64,000 nucleotides of DNA from DASRBN01 sp035294305 (GCA_035294305.1 DATGLD010000049.1:201883-265882); one strand, 5' to 3'; positions 15,382-24,114 are shown, counted from the first letter of the stretch. The notes: generated by a model from the letters alone, not told the origin. A program made the numbers and translations.

Positions 15382-16788
15382 TTATTGATTTTTTATTGGA
15401 GTATCATGAGAGAGTTCCAATCTGGCCCCTACGCCCCATTTCCAGGCATATGTGAAGAGGTCACGCAGCGCGCGCAGGATGACGGCGGGTTTTGCTCCCG
15501 TGGCACGTCCGGCCAGGCGTGGATGGTGGTAAACGCCGATCTCGCGATAACTGCCGCCCGCGCGTGTCAACTTGTACAGCAGTTCGGCATTGATCATGGC
15601 GCCGCGCGTCTCCAATGGATGCTGGCGCAGGAATGCGGTGTGCAGGAGTTTGAAGGAGCAATCTACGTCGCGAACGCGCACGCCCAGGACTGCAAGGATC
15701 AGGAGCTTCCAGCCCCAGGCGTTGATCTTGCGCATCCACGAGTCCTGGCGGTCGATACGATAACCAATCACGGCCTCATATTCGTCGATGTAGGGGAAAA
15801 ATTGTTGCAGGTCGCGTATGTCAAATTGCCCGTCGGCGTCCATGAAAAAGGTCAAATCCTTTGTCGCCGCTGCGAAGCCGCTCGCGAGGGCAGCTCCATA
15901 GCCCTGGTTGACGGGATGGGTGATGAGATGAACCTGCGGATATGTGCCGGCAATCGCGGCGGCAATTGCTCCTGTGCGGTCCGTACTCCCATCGTTAACA
16001 ACCAACACCTCAAAGTCCATATACCAGCCGGTCAAGACGGCGACAACATCTGAAACAGTACTTGCGATGACCTGCTCTTCGTTATATGCAGGCAGGACGG
16101 CAGAAAGGCTATGACCAACGAGAGGCCGGCCCTCTTTCTTGTTCACAAGTTGCTGGTATGCACCGGAAACATCTCTCCCTTGCATAAGCGGCAATATCCG
16201 ATCTTCAAGTGGGACCGTAGCAAGTGACCGGGATGGTGTTTGATCCAGGTGTCCCCTGCTCACGAAGACCCACAGCCGCATTCCCAGGTAGGAGATCAGC
16301 GCGGTGCCACCAATGGCAATCACCTTTGAGGCATTGGCCCACAAGACGGCATTGACCAGCACGGAATGCAGCAGATTGCCGGCAAGCCAGAGGATGATAC
16401 TACTCCATACGATGCCGCACGAGGTCGTCGCGGCGAAACGCAGCAGTTCCTTGCGCGTCGTCTTCTGTCTTTGCCCGAAAGTCCAATATTTGTTGAAGAG
16501 AAAGCTGTTGATGGCTCCTATGCTAAAGGCAAAGGCGCTGTAAGCCAACAGCATGGCGGTGCTGCTCGTAGGAAATAGCCACAACAGGCCATTCAAGATC
16601 AGCAAATCTAGCAGCGTATTTAGCCCGCCAACCAGGGCAAATCTCAGAACCTGCCCAAACAAAGCGAAGCGACCATTAATTATAGGATGAACGCGGTGAT
16701 TTTGTGCCGGTTCTCGCTGGTATTGAGGCTGAACGGTAACGGCGTTTTCCTGTATCTCTCCCTTGCAGAGTTGCAATGTTTCTAACAT
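15382..16788 (-). CDS. GtrA-GT2 fusion glycosyltransferase
   Basis: 468 residues in two parts. Residues about 48-175 are a four-helix GtrA-like membrane domain (FALVGGLNTLLDLLILNGLL, then NKYWTFG), thought to flip or hold undecaprenyl-phosphate sugars. Residues about 225-460 are a GT2/DPM1-like GT-A domain, with AVLPAYNEEQ, the sugar-nucleotide site VVNDGSTDRT and the DxD-type motif MDADGQFD. The product is expected to be a polyprenyl-phosphate sugar. In many genomes the two parts are separate genes; the GtrA-first fusion is less usual. It precedes the GT39 gene that would use the product. The start has GAGAGG 8 nt upstream. Confidence 0.88.
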   Translation of the reverse strand: MLETLQLCKGEIQENAVTVQPQYQREPAQNHRVHPIINGRFALFGQVLRFALVGGLNTLLDLLILNGLLWLFPTSSTAMLLAYSAFAFSIGAINSFLFNKYWTFGQRQKTTRKELLRFAATTSCGIVWSSIILWLAGNLLHSVLVNAVLWANASKVIAIGGTALISYLGMRLWVFVSRGHLDQTPSRSLATVPLEDRILPLMQGRDVSGAYQQLVNKKEGRPLVGHSLSAVLPAYNEEQVIASTVSDVVAVLTGWYMDFEVLVVNDGSTDRTGAIAAAIAGTYPQVHLITHPVNQGYGAALASGFAAATKDLTFFMDADGQFDIRDLQQFFPYIDEYEAVIGYRIDRQDSWMRKINAWGWKLLILAVLGVRVRDVDCSFKLLHTAFLRQHPLETRGAMINAELLYKLTRAGGSYREIGVYHHPRLAGRATGAKPAVILRALRDLFTYAWKWGVGARLELSHDTPIKNQ

Positions 16789-16888
16789 AGTTATTTCCTC
16801 TCAAAAAGCATGAATAGTGGACTGAACCATCTTGCTGTTCAGGGTAGCAGGGGTCGATGAGACGTACATTGGAAGAAGATGAGGGATT

Positions 16889-16938
16889 TCTCATGCAGCT
16901 ACATGCGTTTCATGAGAATTCTCTCATACACTTCTCAT
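16889..16938. promoter_or_regulatory. Helically phased TCTCAT repeats between divergent genes (likely OmpR-type operator)
   Basis: TCTCAT occurs at 16889, 16922 and 16933, that is 33 and 11 bp apart, one helical repeat each. An opposite half-site ATGAGA at 16912 makes a palindrome ATGAGA-ATTC-TCTCAT. OmpR/PhoB-family regulators bind direct repeats with about 11 bp pitch, and the response regulator gene starts 140 bp away. Control of either the two-component genes or the divergent glycosyltransferases is inferred. Confidence 0.5.
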
Positions 16939-17078
16939 AAAAAATCAATAAAGCGATGCTAAGCTAGAACATAAAGATGGGTCTAGATGCTAGCCCTCTT
17001 ATAGCAGCAGAAATTGCTATGCGGTATAGTAGGGAAAGGGCGATTTCCCGCATGAGGGTATGAAACGAGGGACGGAGA

Positions 17079-17753
17079 ATGCATATACTTGTTGTTGAGG
17101 ATGAGAAGCGCCTGGCCTATTTGTTGCGCCGCGTACTGTTGGAAGAACGCCATACTGTCGACCTGGCGCACGATGGTGAGACCGGACTTGACCTCGCGCT
17201 GAGCGATACCTATGATGTGGTTATTCTTGATCTGATGCTGCCAGAAATCGATGGCATCGAGATTTGTCGCCAGATGCGCGCCGAAAACATTATGACGCCG
17301 GTGCTGATGCTTACGGCGCGTGGGGCGGTTGAGGATCGTGTGATGGGCCTCAATGTGGGCGCCGACGACTATCTGACGAAGCCGTTCGCGATGGAGGAAT
17401 TGCTGGCCCGTGTCAACGCGCTGTTGCGTCGCCGGGACCGCCGTTTTGACGAGACGCTGCAACTGACGGTGGCAGACCTGACGCTCGACCTGGTCAGGCA
17501 TGAGGCGCGACGCAGCGGGCGCGTCATCGAGTTAACCGCTAAAGAGTTCGCCCTGCTGGAATACCTGATGCGCCATCCGGGGCAGGTGCTTTCGCGCACG
17601 CAGATTACCGATGCCGTCTGGCGTTATGATCTCGATGCGCTTTCCAATGTCGTGGACATCTACATTCATTACCTGCGCGACAAGATCGACCAGGGCTTCT
17701 CGCGCCCATTGATCAAGACGGTGCGGGGCGTGGGCTACAAGATCGATGCCTGA
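17079..17753 (+). CDS. OmpR/PhoB-family response regulator
   Basis: 224 residues. The receiver domain (about 1-115) has the acidic pair VEDEKR, phospho-acceptor D51 in VILDLMLPEIDG, the Thr of MLTARG and the Lys of LTKPFAMEELL. The C-terminal winged helix (about 125-222) has the family pattern LTAKEFALLEYLMRHPGQVLSR and ends IKTVRGVGYKID. It acts as a transcription factor phosphorylated by the kinase encoded directly downstream. The phased TCTCAT repeats upstream may be its own target. A purine-rich GGGACGGAGA precedes the ATG. Confidence 0.93.
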   Translation: MHILVVEDEKRLAYLLRRVLLEERHTVDLAHDGETGLDLALSDTYDVVILDLMLPEIDGIEICRQMRAENIMTPVLMLTARGAVEDRVMGLNVGADDYLTKPFAMEELLARVNALLRRRDRRFDETLQLTVADLTLDLVRHEARRSGRVIELTAKEFALLEYLMRHPGQVLSRTQITDAVWRYDLDALSNVVDIYIHYLRDKIDQGFSRPLIKTVRGVGYKIDA

Positions 17754-17775
17754 AACGGCGCGAAGGAGCAATGGC

Positions 17776-19233
17776 ATGCAAAGGAGCAGGTTCGCTCAGG
17801 GGTCGCCAGAGTTGCAACGGTCGCTGTGGCCCTTGCGCCGGGGCAGGAGTCCTTTCTCAAGAGAACCGGGAGCGATCTTATTTCGCGGGCTTAGAATTAA
17901 CCTGACGCTCTGGTATTGTGGTGTGCTGGCCGCGGCGCTGATCCTGTTTAGCGTGGCCGTTTACATCAGCGCGCAGCAGTTCCTTTTAAATCCCATCGAG
18001 GGCGATACCCAGATGCATGCTCAAGATCACCTGAATCAAATGCTTTCAGGTCCAGCTTCATCCGTTGCCTGTCCATTAGATGACAATACAGGTCAATTCG
18101 GTGGCCCTGGCCGGGGAATTTTTATGCCCGAAATAATCGCCTGCTACGATCAACATGGCAATCTGATCTCGAATGGTACAGGGCTTCCGGCGGCGTTCCT
18201 CTCCAATGATCTTGCGAAGGAGGCGCTGCAAACCGGCCATTCGACCGACGATATCGTGGATACAGGAAGTCCATATGGGCAAGTCTATCGCTACGCGCTG
18301 CTTGTGCCGGGGAACGACGTCTCGTCGTTGAATCCAGGCAGCGGGAATGTGCGCGTCATTGTGGCCGGCGAGATTGTCCAGCCGCAGGAGCAGGCGCTCT
18401 CTGTGCTGCTGAGACTCATGCTTGCCTTTGGCGGTGTAGCGCTGGTCGGCGCGGGAGTGGGCGGCCTATTTTTATCCAATCGCGCGCTGGCCCCGGCCCG
18501 CCTGGCGTGGACGAACCAGCAGCGTTTCATCGCCGATGCCGCGCACGAATTGCGCACGCCCCTGACCCTGCTGCGCGCCGATGCCGAAGTCCTGTTGCGC
18601 AGCCACGGCCAGATGGATGAGGAAGACACGCTGTTATTGGAGGATATCGTCGCCGAAACAAATCATATGTCGAACCTGGCAACCAACCTGCTGACGCTGG
18701 CGCGCCTGGATAACAGCACATCTCACCGCGAACACGAGGTGGTGAACCTCTCCGGCATTGCCCGGGCCGGGGTGAGGCGCATACAGGCGCTTGCCGATCA
18801 ATCGAAGATCAGCATTGTCACGGAACTCGATGATGCCGCAGTGGTGATAGGCGATCCCATGCAGCTCGAACAGGCTGCGCTGGCGCTGCTCGATAACGCC
18901 ATCAAATACAATCGCCCCGGAGGTCAAATCAGGGTTCGCACGGCGATAAAGCAGGGGCAGGCGCTGCTGGAGGTCCGCGATACGGGCATCGGCATCGCCG
19001 CCGAGCATCTGCCACACCTGGGAGAACGCTTCTACCGGGTGGACAAAGCGCGCTCGCGGCAGGCAGGCGGCACAGGCCTGGGCCTCTCTATCACTCGCGG
19101 CATCGCCATAACCCACGGCGGTACGCTGACTCTGACCAGCATCCCCGATTCGGGCACGACCGTTACTATTCTTTTGCCCCTCGCGCAAGGGACGCGGCTT
19201 GAATACCCACGTGAAGAGGCTCGCGATCAGTAG
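17776..19233 (+). CDS. Sensor histidine kinase
   Basis: About 485 residues. TM1 (about residues 40-63), an extracytoplasmic sensor of roughly 150 residues without a recognised fold, and TM2 (about 210-232) lead straight into HisKA. A canonical HAMP is not obvious. The H-box ADAAHELRTPLTLLRADAE puts the phospho-acceptor at H257. The ATPase has the N-box DNAIKYN, the G1 box VRDTGIGIAAEH and the G2 region GGTGLGLSI. The ATG at 17776 has AGGAG 7 nt upstream; an ATG at 17746 overlapping the regulator stop is in frame but lacks a site. Cognate kinase of the preceding regulator. The signal is unknown, plausibly an envelope cue given the glycosyltransferases opposite. Confidence 0.9.
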   Translation: MQRSRFAQGSPELQRSLWPLRRGRSPFSREPGAILFRGLRINLTLWYCGVLAAALILFSVAVYISAQQFLLNPIEGDTQMHAQDHLNQMLSGPASSVACPLDDNTGQFGGPGRGIFMPEIIACYDQHGNLISNGTGLPAAFLSNDLAKEALQTGHSTDDIVDTGSPYGQVYRYALLVPGNDVSSLNPGSGNVRVIVAGEIVQPQEQALSVLLRLMLAFGGVALVGAGVGGLFLSNRALAPARLAWTNQQRFIADAAHELRTPLTLLRADAEVLLRSHGQMDEEDTLLLEDIVAETNHMSNLATNLLTLARLDNSTSHREHEVVNLSGIARAGVRRIQALADQSKISIVTELDDAAVVIGDPMQLEQAALALLDNAIKYNRPGGQIRVRTAIKQGQALLEVRDTGIGIAAEHLPHLGERFYRVDKARSRQAGGTGLGLSITRGIAITHGGTLTLTSIPDSGTTVTILLPLAQGTRLEYPREEARDQ

Positions 19234-19426
19234 GGGCGGGAGTGGGGTCGCGGTGGGTAGCGGAGCAAGCTCCCCATCCCACATCCGCCACAACCCCTGC
19301 CCTACTGGATACGCCCACAACTGCGCGCGCCGGAACGCTTCGAGGCCTGGCTGAGTGGCATCTGCCGCAATATATGCCTGCGCTGGCAGCCGCTTCCCGT
19401 ATGGCACGAGTGGCGAGTAGGGCTGC

Positions 19427-19546
19427 ATGATGTACCTGATGGGCTTCTTCTATTTCCTGGCCGGTATTGTGGCCTTGAGCCTGCTGCGCCATTTCTGGAG
19501 CACTGCACAGCAAGAGCAAGAAGTTACCCATCCAATTCATACATGA
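19427..19546 (+). CDS. Possible small single-pass membrane peptide (39 aa)
   Basis: MMYLMGFFYFLAGIVALSLL is followed by a charged tail RHFWSTAQQEQEVTHPIHT: one membrane helix with a polar end, the usual look of small membrane peptides. It lies in the 290-bp gap after the histidine kinase on the same strand, and its end overlaps the 3' end of rsmE in antisense. The ribosome site is weak (GTAGGG) and no homologue is known to me. Chance is a real alternative. The rest of the gap (19234-19426) shows nothing I can name. Confidence 0.2.
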   Translation: MMYLMGFFYFLAGIVALSLLRHFWSTAQQEQEVTHPIHT

Positions 19547-20297
19547 CATTCGCTACTGCCGCCAGCGCCGCGGTTTCGGCGCGCAAAATACGCGAACCGA
19601 GCGACACGACCTGCACGCCGGAACGTTGCGCCAGGGCAACCTCTTCGGCCATCAAGCCTCCTTCGGGACCGATGAAGAGAACGACGGTCGCGGTTGTCCG
19701 AGTATCCAACCGGGATTCAGCGGATTGTCGCGCCTTATAGAATGTCAACGCCTGCCGCAAAGTACAATTCTGCTCCTCTTCCCAGGGCATCAGCGCGATA
19801 GCTCCGGCGGGAATGCCGTTGAGGGCGCGCATCAATGGCCGGATGGGCAACAGCTCCGGCAGGCGCGCACGACCGCATTGTTCCGCCGCCTCCTGGATGA
19901 TGCGTTTCCAGCGCGCAATTTTGGATGGCCGCGTGCCCTCAAGACCCGCCATCGAGCGCCGGCAGAGGATGGGCGAGAACGTCGAGACGCCCAGTTCCGT
20001 CCCTTTTTCCAGAATCCATTCAAAACGCGCCGATTTGAGCAATCCCTGGCAGAGGATGATGCGAACGGGCGATTCGCTTTTACCTGGACGCCGCTCAAGC
20101 AGGTGGGCATCCACGGCTGTTTTGCTGATTGCCGCGATAGATGCCAGGACTTCCTCGCCGCTATTATCGAGCAGGAGCAGTTGCTCGCCTGGATTGAGGC
20201 GCAAAACGTCGCGCACCTGGTGAGCAAGCTCCTTCGGCAAGGAGATGGTGGTATTCGTTTCTTTGAGTAGTTCAGGGGAGACAAAAAAGCGATGCAT
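19524..20297 (-). CDS. rsmE: 16S rRNA (uracil-1498-N3)-methyltransferase RsmE
   Basis: 257 residues. RsmE methylates N3 of U1498 in 16S rRNA in the 30S subunit, using S-adenosylmethionine. The N-terminal PUA-like part (MHRFFVSPELL, HQVRDVLRLNPGE) and the C-terminal SPOUT knot (LFIGPEGGLMAEEV, then VSLGSRILRAETAALAA) are textbook. Arg and Glu of RILRAETA line the SAM pocket. It starts one base after the prmA stop, the common prmA-rsmE gene order. Unrelated convergent DNA follows. Confidence 0.95.
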   Translation of the reverse strand: MHRFFVSPELLKETNTTISLPKELAHQVRDVLRLNPGEQLLLLDNSGEEVLASIAAISKTAVDAHLLERRPGKSESPVRIILCQGLLKSARFEWILEKGTELGVSTFSPILCRRSMAGLEGTRPSKIARWKRIIQEAAEQCGRARLPELLPIRPLMRALNGIPAGAIALMPWEEEQNCTLRQALTFYKARQSAESRLDTRTTATVVLFIGPEGGLMAEEVALAQRSGVQVVSLGSRILRAETAALAAVANVMYELDG

Positions 20298-20298
20298 G

Positions 20299-21213
20299 TT
20301 ATTTCGTCATGACCAGCGTCACCCAATCATCAATCATCGCTGCATCAACCAGGCGCAAACCGGCGTCCAGGAGCGGCTGCTCCGCTTCATAGCGGCGTTC
20401 CTCGATGATGCCGCTGGCGATAAGTATGCCGCCCGGGGCCAGCACTCCGGCAAGCTGGAGGGCGATGGCGCCGATGACCCGCGCAATGATATTCGCCAGC
20501 ACCATGTCGTACCGGTTCTGCATGCGCGTGGCCTCTGCCTCATCGAGCGTTCCCAGCAGCACGATAATACGATCTTCCAGAGCATTGGCCGCGACGTTCG
20601 CCCTGGCGCTTTCAACGGCAACGCTGCTATTATCGATGCAGTAGACCTCGGAAGCGCCCAATCGAGCGGCGGCCAGCGCCAGAATGCCTGAACCGGTGCC
20701 GACATCCAGCACGCGCATGCCTGGTTGAACGCGCTGCTCTACCTGCTCGAGACACATGCGAGTGGTGGGATGCAGTCCGGTGCCGAAAGCCATGCCCGGA
20801 TCGAGTTCCAGCACAACCTCGTCGTCTTTGGGCGTGTAGTCGCGCCAGGATGGGCGAATGACTAGGCGGCGACCAATATGCGTCACATGATAGTAGTCTT
20901 TCCAGGCGTTGGCCCAATCCTCCTCGTTCACGATGCGGGTTTGCAGGTCTCCCACAAATTGTGAACCCAGGCTGGATAAATGCCAGAGTCCCTCGGCGAC
21001 ACGCTGGCGTGTCTCCTCCTCTTTGCCATCCATAGGCAGGTAGGCGCACACATTCACAGGCTCGCCCGCCAGTACCCTGTACTCCTGCCCCTCGTCTAGC
21101 AGTTCGATTGGCTCCTCAATTGCCACACCGCCCGGCGTATAGCGGCTCAACAGCTCGCTCACCGATTCGACCGCTTCTGGATGCGTTCGCACCTTCAACT
21201 CTAACCAGCGCAT
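20299..21213 (-). CDS. prmA: Ribosomal protein L11 methyltransferase PrmA
   Basis: About 304 residues. PrmA trimethylates several amino groups of ribosomal protein L11. A small N-terminal substrate-recognition domain (MRWLELKVRTHPEAVE, then GGVAIEEP) is followed by a Rossmann SAM-binding domain with the motifs DPGMAFGTGLHPTTRMCLE, VLDVGTGSGILALAAARLGA and VLANIIARV (the NPPY-like position). The start at 21213 is chosen because the family begins at this Trp-Leu-Glu strand and AAGGAG lies 12 nt upstream; the frame is open to 21246. It forms a two-gene operon with rsmE. Confidence 0.95.
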   Translation of the reverse strand: MRWLELKVRTHPEAVESVSELLSRYTPGGVAIEEPIELLDEGQEYRVLAGEPVNVCAYLPMDGKEEETRQRVAEGLWHLSSLGSQFVGDLQTRIVNEEDWANAWKDYYHVTHIGRRLVIRPSWRDYTPKDDEVVLELDPGMAFGTGLHPTTRMCLEQVEQRVQPGMRVLDVGTGSGILALAAARLGASEVYCIDNSSVAVESARANVAANALEDRIIVLLGTLDEAEATRMQNRYDMVLANIIARVIGAIALQLAGVLAPGGILIASGIIEERRYEAEQPLLDAGLRLVDAAMIDDWVTLVMTK

Positions 21214-21300
21214 GAAAATGATATTCTCCTTAACTTTCAAGGGCAATCGCCGGGGTACGGCCCCATAGGCATTAATATAAGGCGGCGCCAGGTCTACCCG

Positions 21301-21330
21301 GAGGGGACCCTTGTGGTCGCCCTCCTCCGG
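21301..21330. repeat. GTGGTCGCCCTC intergenic repeat
   Basis: GAGGGGACCCTTGTGGTCGC followed by CCTCCTCCGG is a member of the family described at 45434. It lies between prmA and the GNAT gene. Confidence 0.45.
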
Positions 21331-21383
21331 GTATCCTCACCATCAACCTGAGTCTATACATTTGGGACGCGATCAATCGGCCC

Positions 21384-22262
21384 TTACGCGATAGTCAAAC
21401 TATAATACTCATAAGTCGTTCGTATCTCAAACCCACATGAAAGATATAGCCCGACGGCATTCGTATTATCGGTTTCAACATCGAGCATAATGCCCTTGGT
21501 GCTTGCGGCGCGCAGCATGCGGATGATATCTTGCAGCAACTGCCTGCCGTAGCCGCGTCCCTGGTACTCCGGCCTCACGCCGAAACCGTAAATGCCGAAT
21601 TCCTGTTCCAGGTCGTCCACGCGCAGGCAAGCAACGGGTTCCTCGCCCAGCAGGCCAAGATAGAAGGTACACCAGGGACGCCGCAAGCATATCTCCGTAT
21701 ATGACCTTGATCTTTGTAGATCATCGCCAAAGCTTGTAGCATGAATTATTGCGATGGCTTCCAGGTCTTCGGCTCCTGCCTGACGCACTTGCAGCTGTGG
21801 GCTGGCAACCGGTTTCTCGTGAAAGGTTCCCAGCACCATTTCGTGTTCGGAAAAGTCGTGCTGAGCCCCGATAGCCTGCACAAACGCCTTGCCAGAACGA
21901 GAGGTATCCTCGCACACCAGGATCAGTTTCTTCACGCCGCGCCGGTCGCATTCCTCTCGCGCTGCCGCAAGCAGGGCGCTGAAGATACCTCTGCGCCGGT
22001 AATCCGGGTGGACCATGCCGGTCAGTTCTTTTTCCAGGACGCCATGACTATCGATATTCAGGTAGCCGGCAAGCCTGGCATTCTCATAATAGAGAAAATC
22101 GTTGGTCGAATTGCCCGTACGTTTTTTGAGCCATTCTGTACTCAGGCGCATACGCAGGCCCTCGTATGCATTGCAGGTGGCTATAAGCTGGTCAATGGCA
22201 GCGAGTTCTCCATCGGACAGCGTTTGCCTTTTGACCAGGCCTGATTTATGTATTTCAAGCAT
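21384..22262 (-). CDS. Tandem GNAT acetyltransferase
   Basis: 292 residues with two GNAT folds, the layout of MshD-like enzymes. The first half keeps the acetyl-CoA pyrophosphate loop VHPDYRRRGIFSALL; the second half has FGVRPEYQGRGYGRQLL, the better Q/RxxGxG/A signature. The C-terminus (NAVGLYLSCGFEIRTTYEYY) is typical of a complete GNAT domain. Both copies may bind acetyl-CoA, or one may be structural. The acceptor amine is unknown. It begins 9 bp after the mutase stop and is probably in its operon, but a functional link to acyl-CoA metabolism is not established. Confidence 0.85.
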   Translation of the reverse strand: MLEIHKSGLVKRQTLSDGELAAIDQLIATCNAYEGLRMRLSTEWLKKRTGNSTNDFLYYENARLAGYLNIDSHGVLEKELTGMVHPDYRRRGIFSALLAAAREECDRRGVKKLILVCEDTSRSGKAFVQAIGAQHDFSEHEMVLGTFHEKPVASPQLQVRQAGAEDLEAIAIIHATSFGDDLQRSRSYTEICLRRPWCTFYLGLLGEEPVACLRVDDLEQEFGIYGFGVRPEYQGRGYGRQLLQDIIRMLRAASTKGIMLDVETDNTNAVGLYLSCGFEIRTTYEYYSLTIA

Positions 22263-22271
22263 GCGTTTTCC

Positions 22272-24005
22272 TTAAAACACGGCCGGTTCCATGTATTCGC
22301 CGAAGACAGAGCGGAAGACGTCCATGATCTCGCCCAGCGTGGCGTAGGTCTTGACCGCCTCGATAATGGCCGGCATGGTATTCTCTGTACCCTCGGCCAC
22401 GCGGCGCAAATTTTCCAGCGCGCGTTTGACAGCTGCATTATCGCGCTCGCGGCGCACGCGGTTGAGACGCTCGAGATGGGCCCGCTCTCCCACGCGGTCG
22501 ATATACAGCGTTGGAACCTTGATATCTTCTTCCTTAATATAATCGTTGACGCCGACGATGGTGCGCTTGTGCTGGTCGATCTCCTGCTGGTAGCGATAGG
22601 CCGATTCGGCAATTTCGCGCTGGAAGAAGCCGTTCTGAATGCAGGCCAGCACGCCACCGAGCGCATCGATACGATCCAGGTAGTCCTTAGCCGCTTGCTC
22701 CGTCTCGTCCGTCAGCTTCTCTATAAAGTAGGAGCCACCTACAGGATCGACAGTATTGACAACGCCGCTTTCGCTGGCGATGATCTGCTGCGTGCGCAGG
22801 GCAATCAGCACGGCCCTTTCGGTGGGCAGCGCCAGGGCTTCATCCAGCGAGTTGGTATGCAGCGAGTTGGTGCCACCTAGCACGGCAGCCAGCGCTTGAA
22901 TAGTTGTGCGTATGATGTTGTTATCGGGCTGTTGAGCCGTCAATGAGACGCCCGCTGTCTGCGCGTGGCAGCGCATGAGCCAGGAGCGGGGGTCTTTCGC
23001 GCCATAGCGCTCGCGCATCAGCTTTGCCCACAGCCTGCGACCGGCGCGGAATTTGGCGATCTCTTCAAAAAAGTCATTATGCACGTCAAAGAAGAATGAC
23101 AGCCGTGGCGCGAACTCGTCGATCTTCAGGCCGCGTTTAAGCGCGGCATCAACATAGGCCAGGCCATCAGCGATGGTGAATGCGAGTTCCTGGACAGCGG
23201 TTGCTCCGGCCTCGCGAATATGGTAGCCACTGATGCTGATGGTGTTCCAGCGCGGCATATAGCGCGTGCCGAATTCAATGGTATCCGTGACCAGGCGCAT
23301 CGACGGCTCCGGCGGGAACAGGAACTCCTTCTGGGCGCTGTATTCTTTAAGAATGTCGTTTTGCAGCGTGCCGCCCAGCTTCTCCCTGGGGAAGCCCTGC
23401 TTCTCGGCATTAACGATATACATGGCCCAGATTACGGATGCCGGACTATTGATAGTCATCGAAGTGGTAATCTTGTCGAGCGGCAGGCCCTCAAAGAGGA
23501 TTTCCATATCAGCAAGCGACGAGACAGCGACGCCGCACTTGCCGAATTCGCCTGCCGCCAGCGGATGATCGGTGTCATAGCCATACAGCGTGGGCATGTC
23601 AAACGCCGTCGAGAGGCCCGTTTGACCTTGCGAGAGCAGGTACTTGAAGCGCTTATTGGTATCCTCTGCCGTACCAAAACCGGCGAACATGCGCATCGTC
23701 CAGGGCTTCGCGCGATACATAGTGGGCTGCACGCCGCGGGTATAGGGATATTCGCCGGGGAAGCCGAGGTCGCGCTCGTAATCCAGGTTAGCGTTATCCA
23801 GCGGCGTATAGACGCGCTCGATGGGGACGCCGGACGTGGTCATACGGTCGGCGCGTTCGGGCATGCGCTCCAAAGACTTGCGCACAGTGGTATTCTCCCA
23901 CCGCTGCTGCTCAACCTGAAGACGCGCCAGTTCCTCTTTATCAAAAAGGGTGCCCTGTTCGTATACGGGCTGATCTTTCGTCTCCGGTGCTTTCTGCTCA
24001 AGCAT
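22272..24005 (-). CDS. mcmA: Methylmalonyl-CoA mutase-type large subunit (adenosylcobalamin-dependent acyl-CoA mutase)
   Basis: 577 residues covering the TIM-barrel acyl-CoA-binding domain only; the B12-binding domain is absent and must be a separate subunit. Recognisable blocks are RAKPWTMRMFAGFGTAEDTN, GQTGLSTAFDMPTLYGYDTD, GTLQNDILKEY, FPPEPSMRLV, ISISGYHIREAGA and GGTNSLHTNSLDEALALPT. The enzyme interconverts methylmalonyl-CoA and succinyl-CoA or a related pair. The usual Tyr of RQYAGF is Phe here (MRMFAGF), as in isobutyryl-CoA mutases, while the Arg of PSMR, typical of methylmalonyl-CoA mutases, is kept, so the substrate is open. GAGGAGG lies about 11 nt before the start. Downstream GNAT gene is probably co-transcribed. 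Confidence 0.9.
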   Translation of the reverse strand: MLEQKAPETKDQPVYEQGTLFDKEELARLQVEQQRWENTTVRKSLERMPERADRMTTSGVPIERVYTPLDNANLDYERDLGFPGEYPYTRGVQPTMYRAKPWTMRMFAGFGTAEDTNKRFKYLLSQGQTGLSTAFDMPTLYGYDTDHPLAAGEFGKCGVAVSSLADMEILFEGLPLDKITTSMTINSPASVIWAMYIVNAEKQGFPREKLGGTLQNDILKEYSAQKEFLFPPEPSMRLVTDTIEFGTRYMPRWNTISISGYHIREAGATAVQELAFTIADGLAYVDAALKRGLKIDEFAPRLSFFFDVHNDFFEEIAKFRAGRRLWAKLMRERYGAKDPRSWLMRCHAQTAGVSLTAQQPDNNIIRTTIQALAAVLGGTNSLHTNSLDEALALPTERAVLIALRTQQIIASESGVVNTVDPVGGSYFIEKLTDETEQAAKDYLDRIDALGGVLACIQNGFFQREIAESAYRYQQEIDQHKRTIVGVNDYIKEEDIKVPTLYIDRVGERAHLERLNRVRRERDNAAVKRALENLRRVAEGTENTMPAIIEAVKTYATLGEIMDVFRSVFGEYMEPAVF

Positions 24006-24058
24006 GGTAAGTGATTCCTCCTCGTTGAGGTGCTGGGAAATGACGTTTTCTCGAATCC

Positions 24059-24114
24059 TGTACCACTAAGGGGTACACTGTAGACACATGTTACTCTTCT
24101 TAGAGTATTGTACC
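24059..24114. promoter_or_regulatory. GGTACA palindrome and extended -10 upstream of the mutase gene
   Basis: TGTACC-N7-GGTACA (24059-24077) is an inverted repeat in the mutase leader. A further TGTACC (24109-24114) overlaps, on the minus strand, TGG-TACAAT, an extended -10 (TACAAT at 24112-24107). This could be an operator around the start site; the regulator is unknown. Confidence 0.35.

Noticed and set aside
18634..19428. 264-codon frame opposite the histidine kinase of the OmpR-type system
   Set aside because: It covers the ATPase domain of the kinase in antisense and has no independent support.
23220..24014. 264-codon frame opposite the mutase gene
   Set aside because: No domain or plausible start. 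The sense gene is conserved over its full length.
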